NCBI RefSeq assembly: GCF_900114765.1
Contig: NZ_FOUD01000003.1
Span: 153,655 to 217,654, forward strand
DNA length: 64,000 bases
From: Halopseudomonas pachastrellae
GTDB lineage: Bacteria; Pseudomonadota; Gammaproteobacteria; Pseudomonadales; Pseudomonadaceae
Reading direction: 5' to 3'
Shown here: in pieces, positions 41,893 to 49,939 of the stretch
How the letters are laid out: the number at the start of each line of letters is the position of its first letter
Position numbering within the stretch: position 1 is the stretch's first letter
Made by a program: the position numbers and the translations under genes
The notes under the pieces: generated by a model
Told to the model about the DNA's origin: nothing
Databases searched by the model: none
What the model saw: only the letters and a program-made list of their open reading frames with translations

Positions 41893-43260
41893 ATGTCACC
41901 CACCCTGCTGCTCAAAAACGCCCTGGTCATCGCCACCCTGGATGACGAACAACGCGAAATTGCCAACGGCTCCGTGTTCATCCGCGGCAACCGCGTCGAA
42001 GCGGTCGGCCCCGCCAGCGAGCTGCCGGACACCGCCGACAAGGTCATCGACATGACCGGCCACGTGCTGATTCCCGGCCTGATCAACACCCACCATCACA
42101 TGTTCCAGTCTCTCACCCGTGCCCTGCCCGCCGCGCAGGACGCCGAGCTGTTCGACTGGCTGACGGCGCTGTTCCCGGTCTGGCAGAACATCACCCCGGC
42201 CATGCAGCGCGCCGCCACCCGCACCGCGATGGCCGAGCTGATGCTGTCGGGCTGCACCACCGCTGCCGACCACGCCTACCTCTACGTCAACGGCACCCGG
42301 TTGGACGACAGCGTGCAGGCCGCGCAGGAAATGGGCATGCGCTTTCACGCCGTGCGCGGCGCCATGAGTCTGGGCCAAAGCAAGGGCGGGCTGCCGCCGG
42401 ATGCACTGGTCGAACAGGATGAAGAGGCGATCCTCAAGGAGATGCAGCGCTTGGTCGAAGAGCTGCACGACGCCACGCCCGACGCCATGATCAAGGTCGC
42501 CCTCGGCCCCTGCTCACCCTTTACCGTCACCACCGATCTGATGCGCGAAGGCGCGGCTTTGGCTCGCTCTTACGGCGTTGGCCTGCACACCCACACCGCC
42601 GAAAACGCCAAGGACCTCGCCTTCAGCAAGGAGCGCTACGGCATGACCCCGACCGAGTACACCGAATCGGTTGGTTGGGTCGGCCACGACGTCTGGCACG
42701 CCCACTGCGTGCATCTGGACGACCCGGGCGTCGCCCTGTTCGCCCGCACCGGCACCGGCGTCGCCCACTGCCCCTGCTCCAACATGCGCCTGGCCTCCGG
42801 CATCGCGCCCATCCGCAAGATGCGCGACGCTGGCGTGAAGGTTGGCCTGGGCGTGGACGGCAGCGCCTCCAACGACACCAACAATCTGCTCGACGAAGCT
42901 CGTCAGGCCATGCTTTCGGCCCGCGTACGCGATGAAAACCCGACCGCCATGAGCGCCCGCGAAGCCCTCTACATCGCCACCCGCGGCGGCGCCGACGTGC
43001 TCGGCCGCAGTGATGTGCTGGGCCGCATCCAGCCCGGCTACTGCGCCGACATCATCGCCTTCCGCACCGACGACATCGCCATGGCTGGCGCCCTCATCGA
43101 CCCCATCGCCGCCCTCGTCTTCTGCACCCCGCAACGCGTCGGCCACAGCATCATCAATGGCCGACAGGTGATTGAAGATGGCGTGCTGCTGACGCGGGAA
43201 CTGCCGCTGATTATTGAAGAGCACAATGCTCTGGCGAGGGAGTTGGTGTTAGGGAAATAG
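41893..43260 (+). CDS. Amidohydrolase, 8-oxoguanine deaminase-like (TrzN/AtzB group), copy 1
   Basis: 455 residues. Metal site: HHH in NTHHHMFQSLTRA near 66-68, His in GVGLHTHTAEN near 236, His in WHAHCVHLDD near 270, and Asp in GLGVDGSASND near 321. Such deaminases hydrolyse amino or other leaving groups from purine or triazine rings; Pseudomonas members include 8-oxoguanine deaminase. A conserved Glu in HTAEN assists. It has its own RutR-like promoter site. Whether the substrate is 8-oxoguanine, isoguanine-like or another ring cannot be told. Confidence 0.88.
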   Translation: MSPTLLLKNALVIATLDDEQREIANGSVFIRGNRVEAVGPASELPDTADKVIDMTGHVLIPGLINTHHHMFQSLTRALPAAQDAELFDWLTALFPVWQNITPAMQRAATRTAMAELMLSGCTTAADHAYLYVNGTRLDDSVQAAQEMGMRFHAVRGAMSLGQSKGGLPPDALVEQDEEAILKEMQRLVEELHDATPDAMIKVALGPCSPFTVTTDLMREGAALARSYGVGLHTHTAENAKDLAFSKERYGMTPTEYTESVGWVGHDVWHAHCVHLDDPGVALFARTGTGVAHCPCSNMRLASGIAPIRKMRDAGVKVGLGVDGSASNDTNNLLDEARQAMLSARVRDENPTAMSAREALYIATRGGADVLGRSDVLGRIQPGYCADIIAFRTDDIAMAGALIDPIAALVFCTPQRVGHSIINGRQVIEDGVLLTRELPLIIEEHNALARELVLGK

Positions 43261-43306
43261 GGGCGGTGCGGCTGTTGCCGGGCGCATAACGATACCCACC
43301 CACACT

Positions 43307-43379
43307 CGTCATCCTCGCGCAGGCGAGGATCCATGCGGGCTGGACGTTTCACTGGATTCCCGCCTGCGCGGGAAAGACG
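43307..43379. repeat. Double-hairpin inverted repeat, copy 2
   Basis: Left hairpin TCCTCGC-GCAG-GCGAGGA and right TTCCCGC-CTGC-GCGGGAA, outer CGTCAT/GACG; same layout as 5054-5128 with stem changes that keep pairing (CTCGC/GCGAG replacing CTGC/GCGG). It lies between convergent genes and may act as a transcription stop. Confidence 0.85.
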
Positions 43380-43380
43380 T

Positions 43381-43704
43381 TTATCGTGATCGTGCCTGGC
43401 TACTGGCCGCGCTCCGCCGCTCTTTGTGTTCGCTCATCAGCACCTCGACAATCCAGCGGAGATAGCGCAGGAACATGCCCAGCGCGAGTGCAACCGTGGG
43501 CACCAACAAAAAGGCCAGCCCAAGCGCAGCATCGGGCGACCCTGTGTTCTCCGGCCTGGATACTGCGCAGAAATTCTGCGCCCACGCCAGGGCCATTGGT
43601 ATGCCAAGCGCACAGCAGAATATCCAGAACCAGCGCCAGCGTGTGAATAGGACTGGCGTTATCAGAAGCGCAAAACTGATGAGCAAAAACAGCGGTTGTT
43701 CCAT
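43381..43704 (-). CDS. Small hypothetical membrane protein
   Basis: 107 residues from MEQPLFLLISFALLITPVLF, with three hydrophobic segments (about 3-20, 24-45 and 60-85) and a basic tail (EHKERRSAASSQARSR). I do not recognise the family. The longer frame to 43800 begins with a polar stretch that lacks coding character, so I start at 43704; the ribosome-binding site is weak. It may be a degraded or recent gene. Confidence 0.5.
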   Translation of the reverse strand: MEQPLFLLISFALLITPVLFTRWRWFWIFCCALGIPMALAWAQNFCAVSRPENTGSPDAALGLAFLLVPTVALALGMFLRYLRWIVEVLMSEHKERRSAASSQARSR

Positions 43705-43903
43705 GTGATCGGATGGCCTGGTGTTGGTTTGGGCGCTTTGGGTCTTGCGTGCATGGCAAGCAACGGGGCCGTGTGTAGCGGGTGGGGAACGCTTGGCCAC
43801 GATGCCGTAACCCTACGAAAGCCTAGACGCCGAAGGGCATGAACACTGACCTTGGTGAAGCACGGCAACGCCCTGGCCGAGTTGAAACCCGGCCCTTCCA
43901 GAA

Positions 43904-45256
43904 TCAGCTGCGAATCAACTGCGCCACCGACTCCTGCACCCGCGCTGTCAGCTCGGTCTCATCCAGCCCGCAGATATCACCGTTGTCCACTGCCGGGCGG
44001 CCCTGGATAAAGCTGTATTTAACGCTAGCCGGTTCGCCACACATCAGCGGCGCGGTGAGCGGGCTGTGCACGCCGGCAAAGCGCGGCTGGTTGATGTCGA
44101 ACAGCACCAGGTCGGCGGCCATGCCCACTTTGATTTCGCCCACGTCGTGCAGGCCAAGCAGCTCGGCGCCGTTGCGGCTGCCCCAGCCGAGTACCTTCTC
44201 CAGCGTGGTGGCATCCGGGCCGTGTACGGCGCGGTGGATCAGCCACGCGAGGTTCAGCTCCTGCAGCATGGAGCCGGATTCGGCAGAGGCGGAGCCGTCC
44301 ACACCCAGGGTGATCGACATGCCCGCCTGCTCCATTTTGATGGCCGGGGCGATGCCGCTGCCCAGACGGCAGTTGGAGGTGGGGCAGTGGGCGATGCCGG
44401 TGCCGGTGCTGGCGAGGCGGTCGATGATGTAGTCGTCGCAGTGCACAAGATGGGCAAACCAGACGTCGTCACCCAGCCAGCCGCAATCACCGGCGTAGTC
44501 CACGGCGCGTTTGCCGTACTTTTTCAGGGAGGCGACTTCATCAAAGTCCACTTCCAGCAGGTGCGAGTGCATGCCCAGCTTGAACTCACGGGCGTAGGCG
44601 GCCTGTTCGCGCAGGCCGTCCGGGTCGCTGGAGTGAATCAGGCTGGTGGGCGCTACCACCAGCTTGCGCATGGCGTCGCCGCCATCCTGGTGATAACGCA
44701 CGCGGCTGGCGTCCAGCCGCTCGATGATTTGGCCGATGGTTTCCGGGGAGATGCCGTGCTCGATCATGCCGTGGTGGCTGCCGACCGAGGTGGCGCTGCC
44801 GCGACACAGTACCAGGCGCATGCCCAGTTCTTCGGCGGCGCGCCAGACGGCATCCTCCAGCTCGGGGCTGGTGCTGGCGTGATACAGGTAGTGGTGATCG
44901 GCGCAGGTGGTGCCGCCCGAGCGCAGCAGCTCATACAAGCCCAACCGCGCGGCGTGGTACATCAACTCCGGGGTGACCTTGGGCCAATAACGGTAGGGGA
45001 CGGAGCCCAACCAGTCGTTGAGGTTCTGGTTCAGGCCGCCCGGCACGCCCTTCATGATCGACTGGGCCAGATGGTGGTGAGTGTTGACCAGGCCAGGCCA
45101 TGCAACACAGCCACGGGCGTCGATCAGGGTTTCATCGGCGGCCAGCGCCAGGTCACGCCCGAGTTCGGTGATCTTGCCGTCGCTGATGCGGATGTCGGTC
45201 GCGTCTGCGGCGGTGGGGGAAAAGACGGCTTGTGCGTTCTTGATCAGGTACGCCAT
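43904..45256 (-). CDS. Amidohydrolase, 8-oxoguanine deaminase-like, copy 2
   Basis: 450 residues. Metal site HHH-type NTHHHLAQSIMKG near 66, His in LGMHSHLLEVDFDE near 227, His in WFAHLVHCDDYI near 260 and Asp in TLGVDGSASAESGSMLQEL near 313. The SASAESGSM stretch is typical of the 8-oxoguanine deaminase group. I start at the ATG at 45256; the longer frame runs through the promoter. It is convergent with the small membrane protein gene and not adjacent to copy 1, though both lie in one region of nucleobase-type genes. Confidence 0.9.
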   Translation of the reverse strand: MAYLIKNAQAVFSPTAADATDIRISDGKITELGRDLALAADETLIDARGCVAWPGLVNTHHHLAQSIMKGVPGGLNQNLNDWLGSVPYRYWPKVTPELMYHAARLGLYELLRSGGTTCADHHYLYHASTSPELEDAVWRAAEELGMRLVLCRGSATSVGSHHGMIEHGISPETIGQIIERLDASRVRYHQDGGDAMRKLVVAPTSLIHSSDPDGLREQAAYAREFKLGMHSHLLEVDFDEVASLKKYGKRAVDYAGDCGWLGDDVWFAHLVHCDDYIIDRLASTGTGIAHCPTSNCRLGSGIAPAIKMEQAGMSITLGVDGSASAESGSMLQELNLAWLIHRAVHGPDATTLEKVLGWGSRNGAELLGLHDVGEIKVGMAADLVLFDINQPRFAGVHSPLTAPLMCGEPASVKYSFIQGRPAVDNGDICGLDETELTARVQESVAQLIRS

Positions 45257-45406
45257 GCAGGTACTGCTCCTCTGTTGCTGCCAAAGAGCAATGTCCCGGA
45301 GCCGGGGAAGCACGAATCAATGCCTCACGCCCCTGACCGCTTCTACTCTGTTGCGTTGTGTTGATATGACCGCAGCATGCGGTGCTGTGGTGATGAGTGC
45401 AATTTT

Positions 45407-45422
45407 TTGACCAACCTGCTAG
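45407..45422. promoter_or_regulatory. Possible RutR-like half-site upstream of deaminase copy 2
   Basis: TTGACCA is a perfect left half, but the right half (CTGCTAG) matches poorly: 9 of 14. It is 151 bp from the ATG. Listed because neighbouring genes carry better sites. Confidence 0.35.
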
Positions 45423-45700
45423 CGGCCCTGCAGCCACCATTTCACCGGGCCTGCAGCGCCTACAGCCTGCTCCAGGCGATCAAAACCAGTGCAGCTGGTC
45501 AGCTTTTTGCGCAATGACGGTGCAGCCGCGCAGGTCAGCGGCAGATCTGCGATTGGCGCCACGCCGCACCAGCCGGCGCGTTCGTCGGATTTATCCAAGT
45601 TGGCGCAATAACTGCTTGAGTATTCGTGCCTGAGGATTATCCTCGGCAACGTGAGTAGAAGCTGTCAGGGGGCAACACCCCAGGTCATTGCTCAGTAGAA
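45423..45700. other. Spacer without a recognisable gene
   Basis: Between the deaminase promoter and the family 2 repeat. The only structure I see is a CCTGAGGATTATCCTCGG hairpin at 45630-45647 (CGAGGATAATCC on the other strand) and CAGGGGGCAACACCCCAGG at 45666. No credible frame. Confidence 0.5.
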
Positions 45701-45962
45701 GGAAGCGATGGTTAATTCCACACGCCCTCTGCGAGCGCCCAAGCGGGTAGATGCAAGGCGCGATGTGCAGTCAATAATGGTTCTATTGGCAAGCAGCGCA
45801 ACGCGGCAGATGCATGCTTGAGCACTCGCCCTGCGGGGCGCTCAGGCGGAACCGCACTCGGTGTTGCGGTCTCTCGACAGGTCCAGACATGCCTTCGAGA
45901 CCTCGCCTTGATTGCGGCTCCGCCTGAACGCCAGAGGGCATGCGGAATTAGCCATCGATTCC
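45701..45962 (+). repeat. Large structured repeat, family 2, copy A
   Basis: 262 bp closed by a ~30-bp terminal inverted repeat (GGAAGCGATGGTTAATTCC at the left; GGAATTAGCCATCGATTCC at the right; then CGCCCTCTG/CAGAGGGC). Inside are a hairpin around CAATAATGGTTCTATTGG, and a second arm GGCGGAACCGC with GCGGCTCCGCC enclosing a CTCGACAGG...TTCGAG loop. Copy B at 61168-61435 has the same plan on the other strand with different but again complementary bases. Confidence 0.85.
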
Positions 45963-46085
45963 TCCGTCGGACAATGCGCATTGCGCGGTGGACGCCGGAC
46001 TGACAGGCCACAGCCTCTTTCCGCCTCCCGCCCTGCGTCATTCTCCGCCCCATTTGCCCCCAACGGGACTACTCGGAGATTCAAC

Positions 46086-47099
46086 ATGACTACTGCAACA
46101 ACCCCTGAATACGGCCTGAAAGAACTGCAGCTGGAAACCACCTTCGGCGGCATGGGCAAGGAAACCGTCCGCGACATTCCGCTGATCGACCTGACTGATT
46201 TTGAGAACCGCCGCGGCGAGATCACCGATCAGCTGTGGAGCGCCGCGACTGAAGTCGGCTTCTTCCAGCTGGTCAACCATGGTCTGGACGTGAAGCTGGT
46301 ACAGAGCGCGTTTGAGCTGTCTGAAGCCTTCTTTGCCCTGCCGAACGAAGAGAAAGCGCGCTTTCCGCTGAAGAAGGGCCTCAACGCTGGTTGGGAGTTC
46401 ATGTCGCAGGTGCGCCCCTCAACCCGCACGGCTGACCAGAAAGAGTCTTACCAGATCACCCTGCCGCATATGGATGACCTATGGCCCAACCAGACCGTGG
46501 TGCCGGAGTTCCAGCGCATCATGCTGGATTTTGAATACCGCGCCTGGCGTCTGGGCATGGACGTGCTGTCCTGCTTTGCCGAGCGCCTGGGCTTTGCCCG
46601 TGACTTTTTCACCAAAGCTCACGACCGCAGCCTGCCCGACTACCAGAGCACCCTGCGCCTGCTGCACTATCTGCCGATGCCGGAAGACGACCTGGACGCC
46701 AGCCTGTGGCGCGCCGGTGCGCACACCGACTTTGACTGCCTGACCATGGTGTTCCAGAAGGAAGGCCAGGGCGGTCTGCAGGTCAGCCCGGGCAAGGACG
46801 CCGAAGGCGCCGGCGACAACCGCGAGTGGAGCAGCGTGATCCCGCGTGACGACATCATCACCTGCAACATCGGTGACATGCTCATGCGCTGGAGCGACGA
46901 CCAGCTCAAGTCCACCCTGCACCGCGTGCGCATGCCCAAGCCGGGCGAGTACCGTGGCCCGCGTTACAGCATGGCGTTCTTCTGCCAGGCCAACAAGGAA
47001 GTGATGATCGAAAGCCCCGCCGGCAAATACCCGCCGATCTCGGCGGCCGATTACCTGCTGCAGCGCATTCAGGCAAACTTTGCTGAAGCCAAGAAGTAA
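46086..47099 (+). CDS. IPNS-like 2OG-Fe(II) dioxygenase, copy 3
   Basis: 337 residues. DIOX N-terminus VRDIPLIDLTDFE and VGFFQLVNHGLD; HTD in AGAHTDFDCLTMV near 218, His in KSTLHRVRMP near 278, Arg-x-Ser in PRYSMAFFC near 296. A 20-residue insertion around the double-stranded core (GKDAEGAGDNREW) sets it apart from copies 1 and 2. It is followed by a terminator at 47118-47150, so it is monocistronic. No RutR-like site was found in its own short leader. Confidence 0.92.
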   Translation: MTTATTPEYGLKELQLETTFGGMGKETVRDIPLIDLTDFENRRGEITDQLWSAATEVGFFQLVNHGLDVKLVQSAFELSEAFFALPNEEKARFPLKKGLNAGWEFMSQVRPSTRTADQKESYQITLPHMDDLWPNQTVVPEFQRIMLDFEYRAWRLGMDVLSCFAERLGFARDFFTKAHDRSLPDYQSTLRLLHYLPMPEDDLDASLWRAGAHTDFDCLTMVFQKEGQGGLQVSPGKDAEGAGDNREWSSVIPRDDIITCNIGDMLMRWSDDQLKSTLHRVRMPKPGEYRGPRYSMAFFCQANKEVMIESPAGKYPPISAADYLLQRIQANFAEAKK

Positions 47100-47117
47100 C
47101 CCGCAGCGGTGCTAGAC

Positions 47118-47150
47118 GAGCCCGGCCACTGTGCCGGGTTTGTTGGTTTT
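47118..47150 (+). terminator. Rho-independent terminator after oxygenase copy 3
   Basis: Stem CCCGGC (47121-47126) with GCCGGG (47133-47138), extended by GA/TT-rich flanks, followed by TTTGTTGGTTTT. It starts about 20 bp after the stop. Confidence 0.8.
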
Positions 47151-47284
47151 GGGCTGTTGATAGGGCCGCGTTCTGGCTCGGCCACGGGGTTGCGCGGCGG
47201 TGTGTTGGTCGAGCGGGTGCTTGGCCTTGCCGGGTGGAGCGCGCGGCCACGCCTTTGGCTTAGGCCGCCCTACAGAGTCCGTGC

Positions 47285-47322
47285 ACAAAAAAGCCCGCGC
47301 CGTGTGCTGGTGCGGGCTTTTG
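47285..47322 (-). terminator. Terminator of the BMP-family gene (bidirectional)
   Basis: AAAAAAGCCCGCGCC pairs with GGTGCGGGCTTTT across a 7-nt loop; read on the minus strand it ends in a run of T, 47 bp past the BMP stop. Confidence 0.85.
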
Positions 47323-47368
47323 CGCTGTCTTGCAGCACCCGCCATTGGCGGGCGGTGCGGGGGCAGGC

Positions 47369-48439
47369 TTACTTCGGAATGGTCGCGGTCATGCCTTCGA
47401 CGTACCAGTCCATGGTGGCCAGCTCTTCGCGGGTCATGGTGGCGCCTTCGGCTACGCGTTCGGTGCCGCCCTGATCATTGATCGGGCCGGTGAAGGGGTG
47501 GAACTCGCCGCTCTTGATGGCGGTGATGACGCCTTCAACTTTGGCGCGTTGCTCGTCGGTCAGCTTAGCGTTGATTTCCTTGATCTGGATAACGTCATCG
47601 CTGATGCCGCCCCAGTAGTCAGCCGGCTCCCAGTTGCCATCCATTACGGCCTGTACGGTGTCGATGTAGTACGGACCCCAGTGGTTCACCACTGACAGCA
47701 GGTGGGCTTCAGGTGCAAAGTGGCTCATGTCAGACGCCTGACCCACGCCCCAGACGCCGCGCTTTTGCGCAGCCAGCAGCGGAGCCGGGCTGTCGGTGTG
47801 CTGGATGATGACGTCAGCGCCTTGGTCCATCAGGGTGTTGGCGGCGTCAGCTTCCTTGGCCGGATCAAACCAGGTGTTGACCCACACGACTTTCAGTTCG
47901 ATATCCGGGTTAACGGCCTTGGCGCCCAGGTAGGTGGCGTTGATGTCGCGGATCACTTCCGGAATCGGGAAGGAGGCGATGTAGCCCAGTACGTTGCTTT
48001 CGGTAACCAGACCGGCTGCGGTACCGGTGACGTAGCGGCCTTCATAGGTCACCGACAGGTAGGTGCCCAGGTTCTCGGCCTGCTTGTAGCCGGTGGCGTG
48101 CAGGAAGGTCTTGTCCGGGTAGTCGGCGGCAACGCGCTCGGTGGCGTTCATGAAGCCGAAGGAGGTAGTGAAGATAACGTCGTTACCGGCCTGGGCCAGA
48201 CGACGGATGGTGCGCTCGGCGTCGGCGCCTTCGTTGACGTTTTCAACGTAGGTGGTTTGCACCTTGTCACCAAAGTGGGCTTCAAGCTCCTTGCGGCCCT
48301 GGTCGTGCTGGTAGCTCCAGCCGTGGTCACCGATGGGACCAACGTAAACAAAACCGACCTTCAGTGGGTCGTCGGCAGCAACGGCCTGCAGGGGCAGGGT
48401 TAGCGCTGCAGCAAGGGCAAGCGTGCGTTCCAAACTCAT
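47369..48439 (-). CDS. BMP-family substrate-binding protein (nucleoside/purine type)
   Basis: 356 residues with signal peptide (LALAAALTLPLQAVAADD, cleaved near 21). The mature start LKVGFVYVGPIGDHGWSYQHDQGRKELE is the BMP/PnrA/Med pattern, with FMNATERVAADYPD near 110 and VWVNTWFDPAKEADAA near 188. BMP proteins deliver purine nucleosides or nucleobases to an ABC importer; the permease and ATPase are not in this window. I start at the ATG at 48439 behind AGGAGAAG; the frame to 48571 runs through the promoter, which contains a RutR-like site. Confidence 0.92.
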   Translation of the reverse strand: MSLERTLALAAALTLPLQAVAADDPLKVGFVYVGPIGDHGWSYQHDQGRKELEAHFGDKVQTTYVENVNEGADAERTIRRLAQAGNDVIFTTSFGFMNATERVAADYPDKTFLHATGYKQAENLGTYLSVTYEGRYVTGTAAGLVTESNVLGYIASFPIPEVIRDINATYLGAKAVNPDIELKVVWVNTWFDPAKEADAANTLMDQGADVIIQHTDSPAPLLAAQKRGVWGVGQASDMSHFAPEAHLLSVVNHWGPYYIDTVQAVMDGNWEPADYWGGISDDVIQIKEINAKLTDEQRAKVEGVITAIKSGEFHPFTGPINDQGGTERVAEGATMTREELATMDWYVEGMTATIPK

Positions 48440-48521
48440 GGTACTTCTCCTGGATGTGATCTTGTTGGCGACCGTGCCGCGTCCTTGGACGGCGGCCGAT
48501 GGTTCCTGATACAGCAAAAAG

Positions 48522-48537
48522 CTGGCCATCTGTTCAA
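48522..48537. promoter_or_regulatory. RutR-like operator upstream of the BMP gene
   Basis: CTGGCCATCTGTTCAA matches 11 of 14 defined positions of TTGACCA-N2-TGGTCAA, 83 bp before the BMP ATG. Confidence 0.55.
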
Positions 48538-48666
48538 GAAATCGACGAAATTCTAGCGTTCCTGCTGTCATGCGGCCAGCGGCAGCGCATCGATAGCCGC
48601 AAAATTCACGGCAAATGCACAGGGCTGGTGCAACGCCCAGGTGCGTGCACCAGCAAAGCAGCAGGT

Positions 48667-49716
48667 TTAGTGCTGCGCCAGTGGCAGCACCCCACCGTGC
48701 AGGCTGGCCACCTGCTCAAAGCCCGCGCCGCGCAGGATGCCGGTTGCCAGGGACGAGCGCTTGCCCGAGCGACAGAGCGCGACAACGGGCTTGCCCTGCG
48801 GCACCTCGGCAACGCGGTCGGCTAGGCTGCCGATCGGGATCTGCACCACGCTATCGAGCTGCGCGGGCAGCGGCTCGTTTTGCCACTCGCCGGGCTCGCG
48901 TACATCCAGCAGGGTGACCGCATCGCGGTGCTCCATCAGCCATTGCGGGCCAACCTCGGGGATGCCGGCGTAGGTCATGCGCAGGTCGCTTGACCAGTCC
49001 GGCTCGGGCGGCAGCTGGCCGTCTTGCGGGCAGCCGCTGCGCAGGTTGGCCGGCACCGCCTCGGCGATGCGTTTGGGGTGCGGCAGCTTGAGCGCCTGCA
49101 TGTAACCGACAAAGTCGGCCTCGTTGGCGTTGCCACCCAGGCGCGCGTTGCAGCGGCGCTCTTCATCGATACTGCTGGCGGTGCGGCCGTTGTAGTCGTG
49201 GGCCGGATACACCGCGCAGCTGTCGGGCAGGCTGAACAGCTGCTCGACCACCGAGTGGTACAGGGTATGCGGGTTGCCCTGCTGAAAATCGCTGCGCCCG
49301 CAACCGCGAATCAGCAGCGCATCGCCGGTGAACACCATGGACTCATCGCTCAGCACATAGCTCATGCAGCCGTCGGTATGGCCGGGGGTGGCCCGTGCTT
49401 CCAGCTCAACGCCTTTGACGCCAAAGCGCTGGCCGTGCTGCAGCGGCAGGTCTACATGCTCGGCATTGATGACCGCCGCCGAGGCAATCTGACAACCGGT
49501 TTTCTGCTTCAGCAGCCAGGCGGCGGTGACGTGGTCGGCGTGGGCGTGGGTGTCGACCACCAGCTTCAAAGTCAGCCCCAGCTCGTGCAGCAGCGACAGA
49601 TCACGGGTGCTTTGCTCAAACACCGGATCAATCAGCAGGGCCTCACCGCTCGCCGGGTCGGCCAGCAGGTAGGTGTAGGTGGAGGAAGCAGCATCAAACA
49701 GTTGGCGAAAGAGCAT
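48667..49716 (-). CDS. Persulfide dioxygenase-rhodanese fusion (ETHE1/CstB type)
   Basis: 349 residues. The first part (1-230) is a metallo-beta-lactamase fold with THAHADH near 55-61, ATPGHTDGCMSY near 108-119, FTGDALLIRGCGRSDF near 128-143 and YPAHDYNG near 168, as in ETHE1 persulfide dioxygenases. The second part (240-345) is a rhodanese with LLDVREPGEW and active loop ALCRSGKRSS. It oxidises glutathione persulfide and moves sulfur to an acceptor. I use the ATG at 49716 (GAGG 5 bp before) over GTG at 49722. Its promoter carries the BigR-like palindrome. Confidence 0.93.
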   Translation of the reverse strand: MLFRQLFDAASSTYTYLLADPASGEALLIDPVFEQSTRDLSLLHELGLTLKLVVDTHAHADHVTAAWLLKQKTGCQIASAAVINAEHVDLPLQHGQRFGVKGVELEARATPGHTDGCMSYVLSDESMVFTGDALLIRGCGRSDFQQGNPHTLYHSVVEQLFSLPDSCAVYPAHDYNGRTASSIDEERRCNARLGGNANEADFVGYMQALKLPHPKRIAEAVPANLRSGCPQDGQLPPEPDWSSDLRMTYAGIPEVGPQWLMEHRDAVTLLDVREPGEWQNEPLPAQLDSVVQIPIGSLADRVAEVPQGKPVVALCRSGKRSSLATGILRGAGFEQVASLHGGVLPLAQH

Positions 49717-49749
49717 GGTCACCTCGCAGCAGGACAGTTAACTTAAACA

Positions 49750-49771
49750 CAATATATAAAAACATATATTG
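49750..49771. promoter_or_regulatory. AT-rich palindrome CAATATAT-N6-ATATATTG (candidate BigR-like operator)
   Basis: Perfect 8-bp arms with spacer AAAAAC, 34 bp before the persulfide dioxygenase start. It matches the 7211-7236 operator in arm sequence and spacer length. Confidence 0.75.
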
Positions 49772-49939
49772 AAGAGGGGCGATCCGCAAGCGTCTGCTCT
49801 GCGGCGCGGGGTCGCAGGCCATAAAAGACGAGAAAATGGCGTAATCTGCAGGTTATTGTCCGCCGTGACCCGAGCTAGCGCCTTATAATGCGTGCACTCT
49901 TTTTGCCCCCGTTTTTGCCAACTACTTCGCAGGTTACCC

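Noticed and set aside
44066..45364. A 432-residue plus-strand open frame
   Set aside because: It is the antisense frame of deaminase copy 2, rich in Gly/Ala/Val/His with no motif; the minus-strand product has complete metal-site motifs.
45963..46085. RutR-like site before oxygenase copy 3
   Set aside because: The best candidate, CTGACAGGCCACAG near 46000, lacks the right half and the dyad, so I do not call it.
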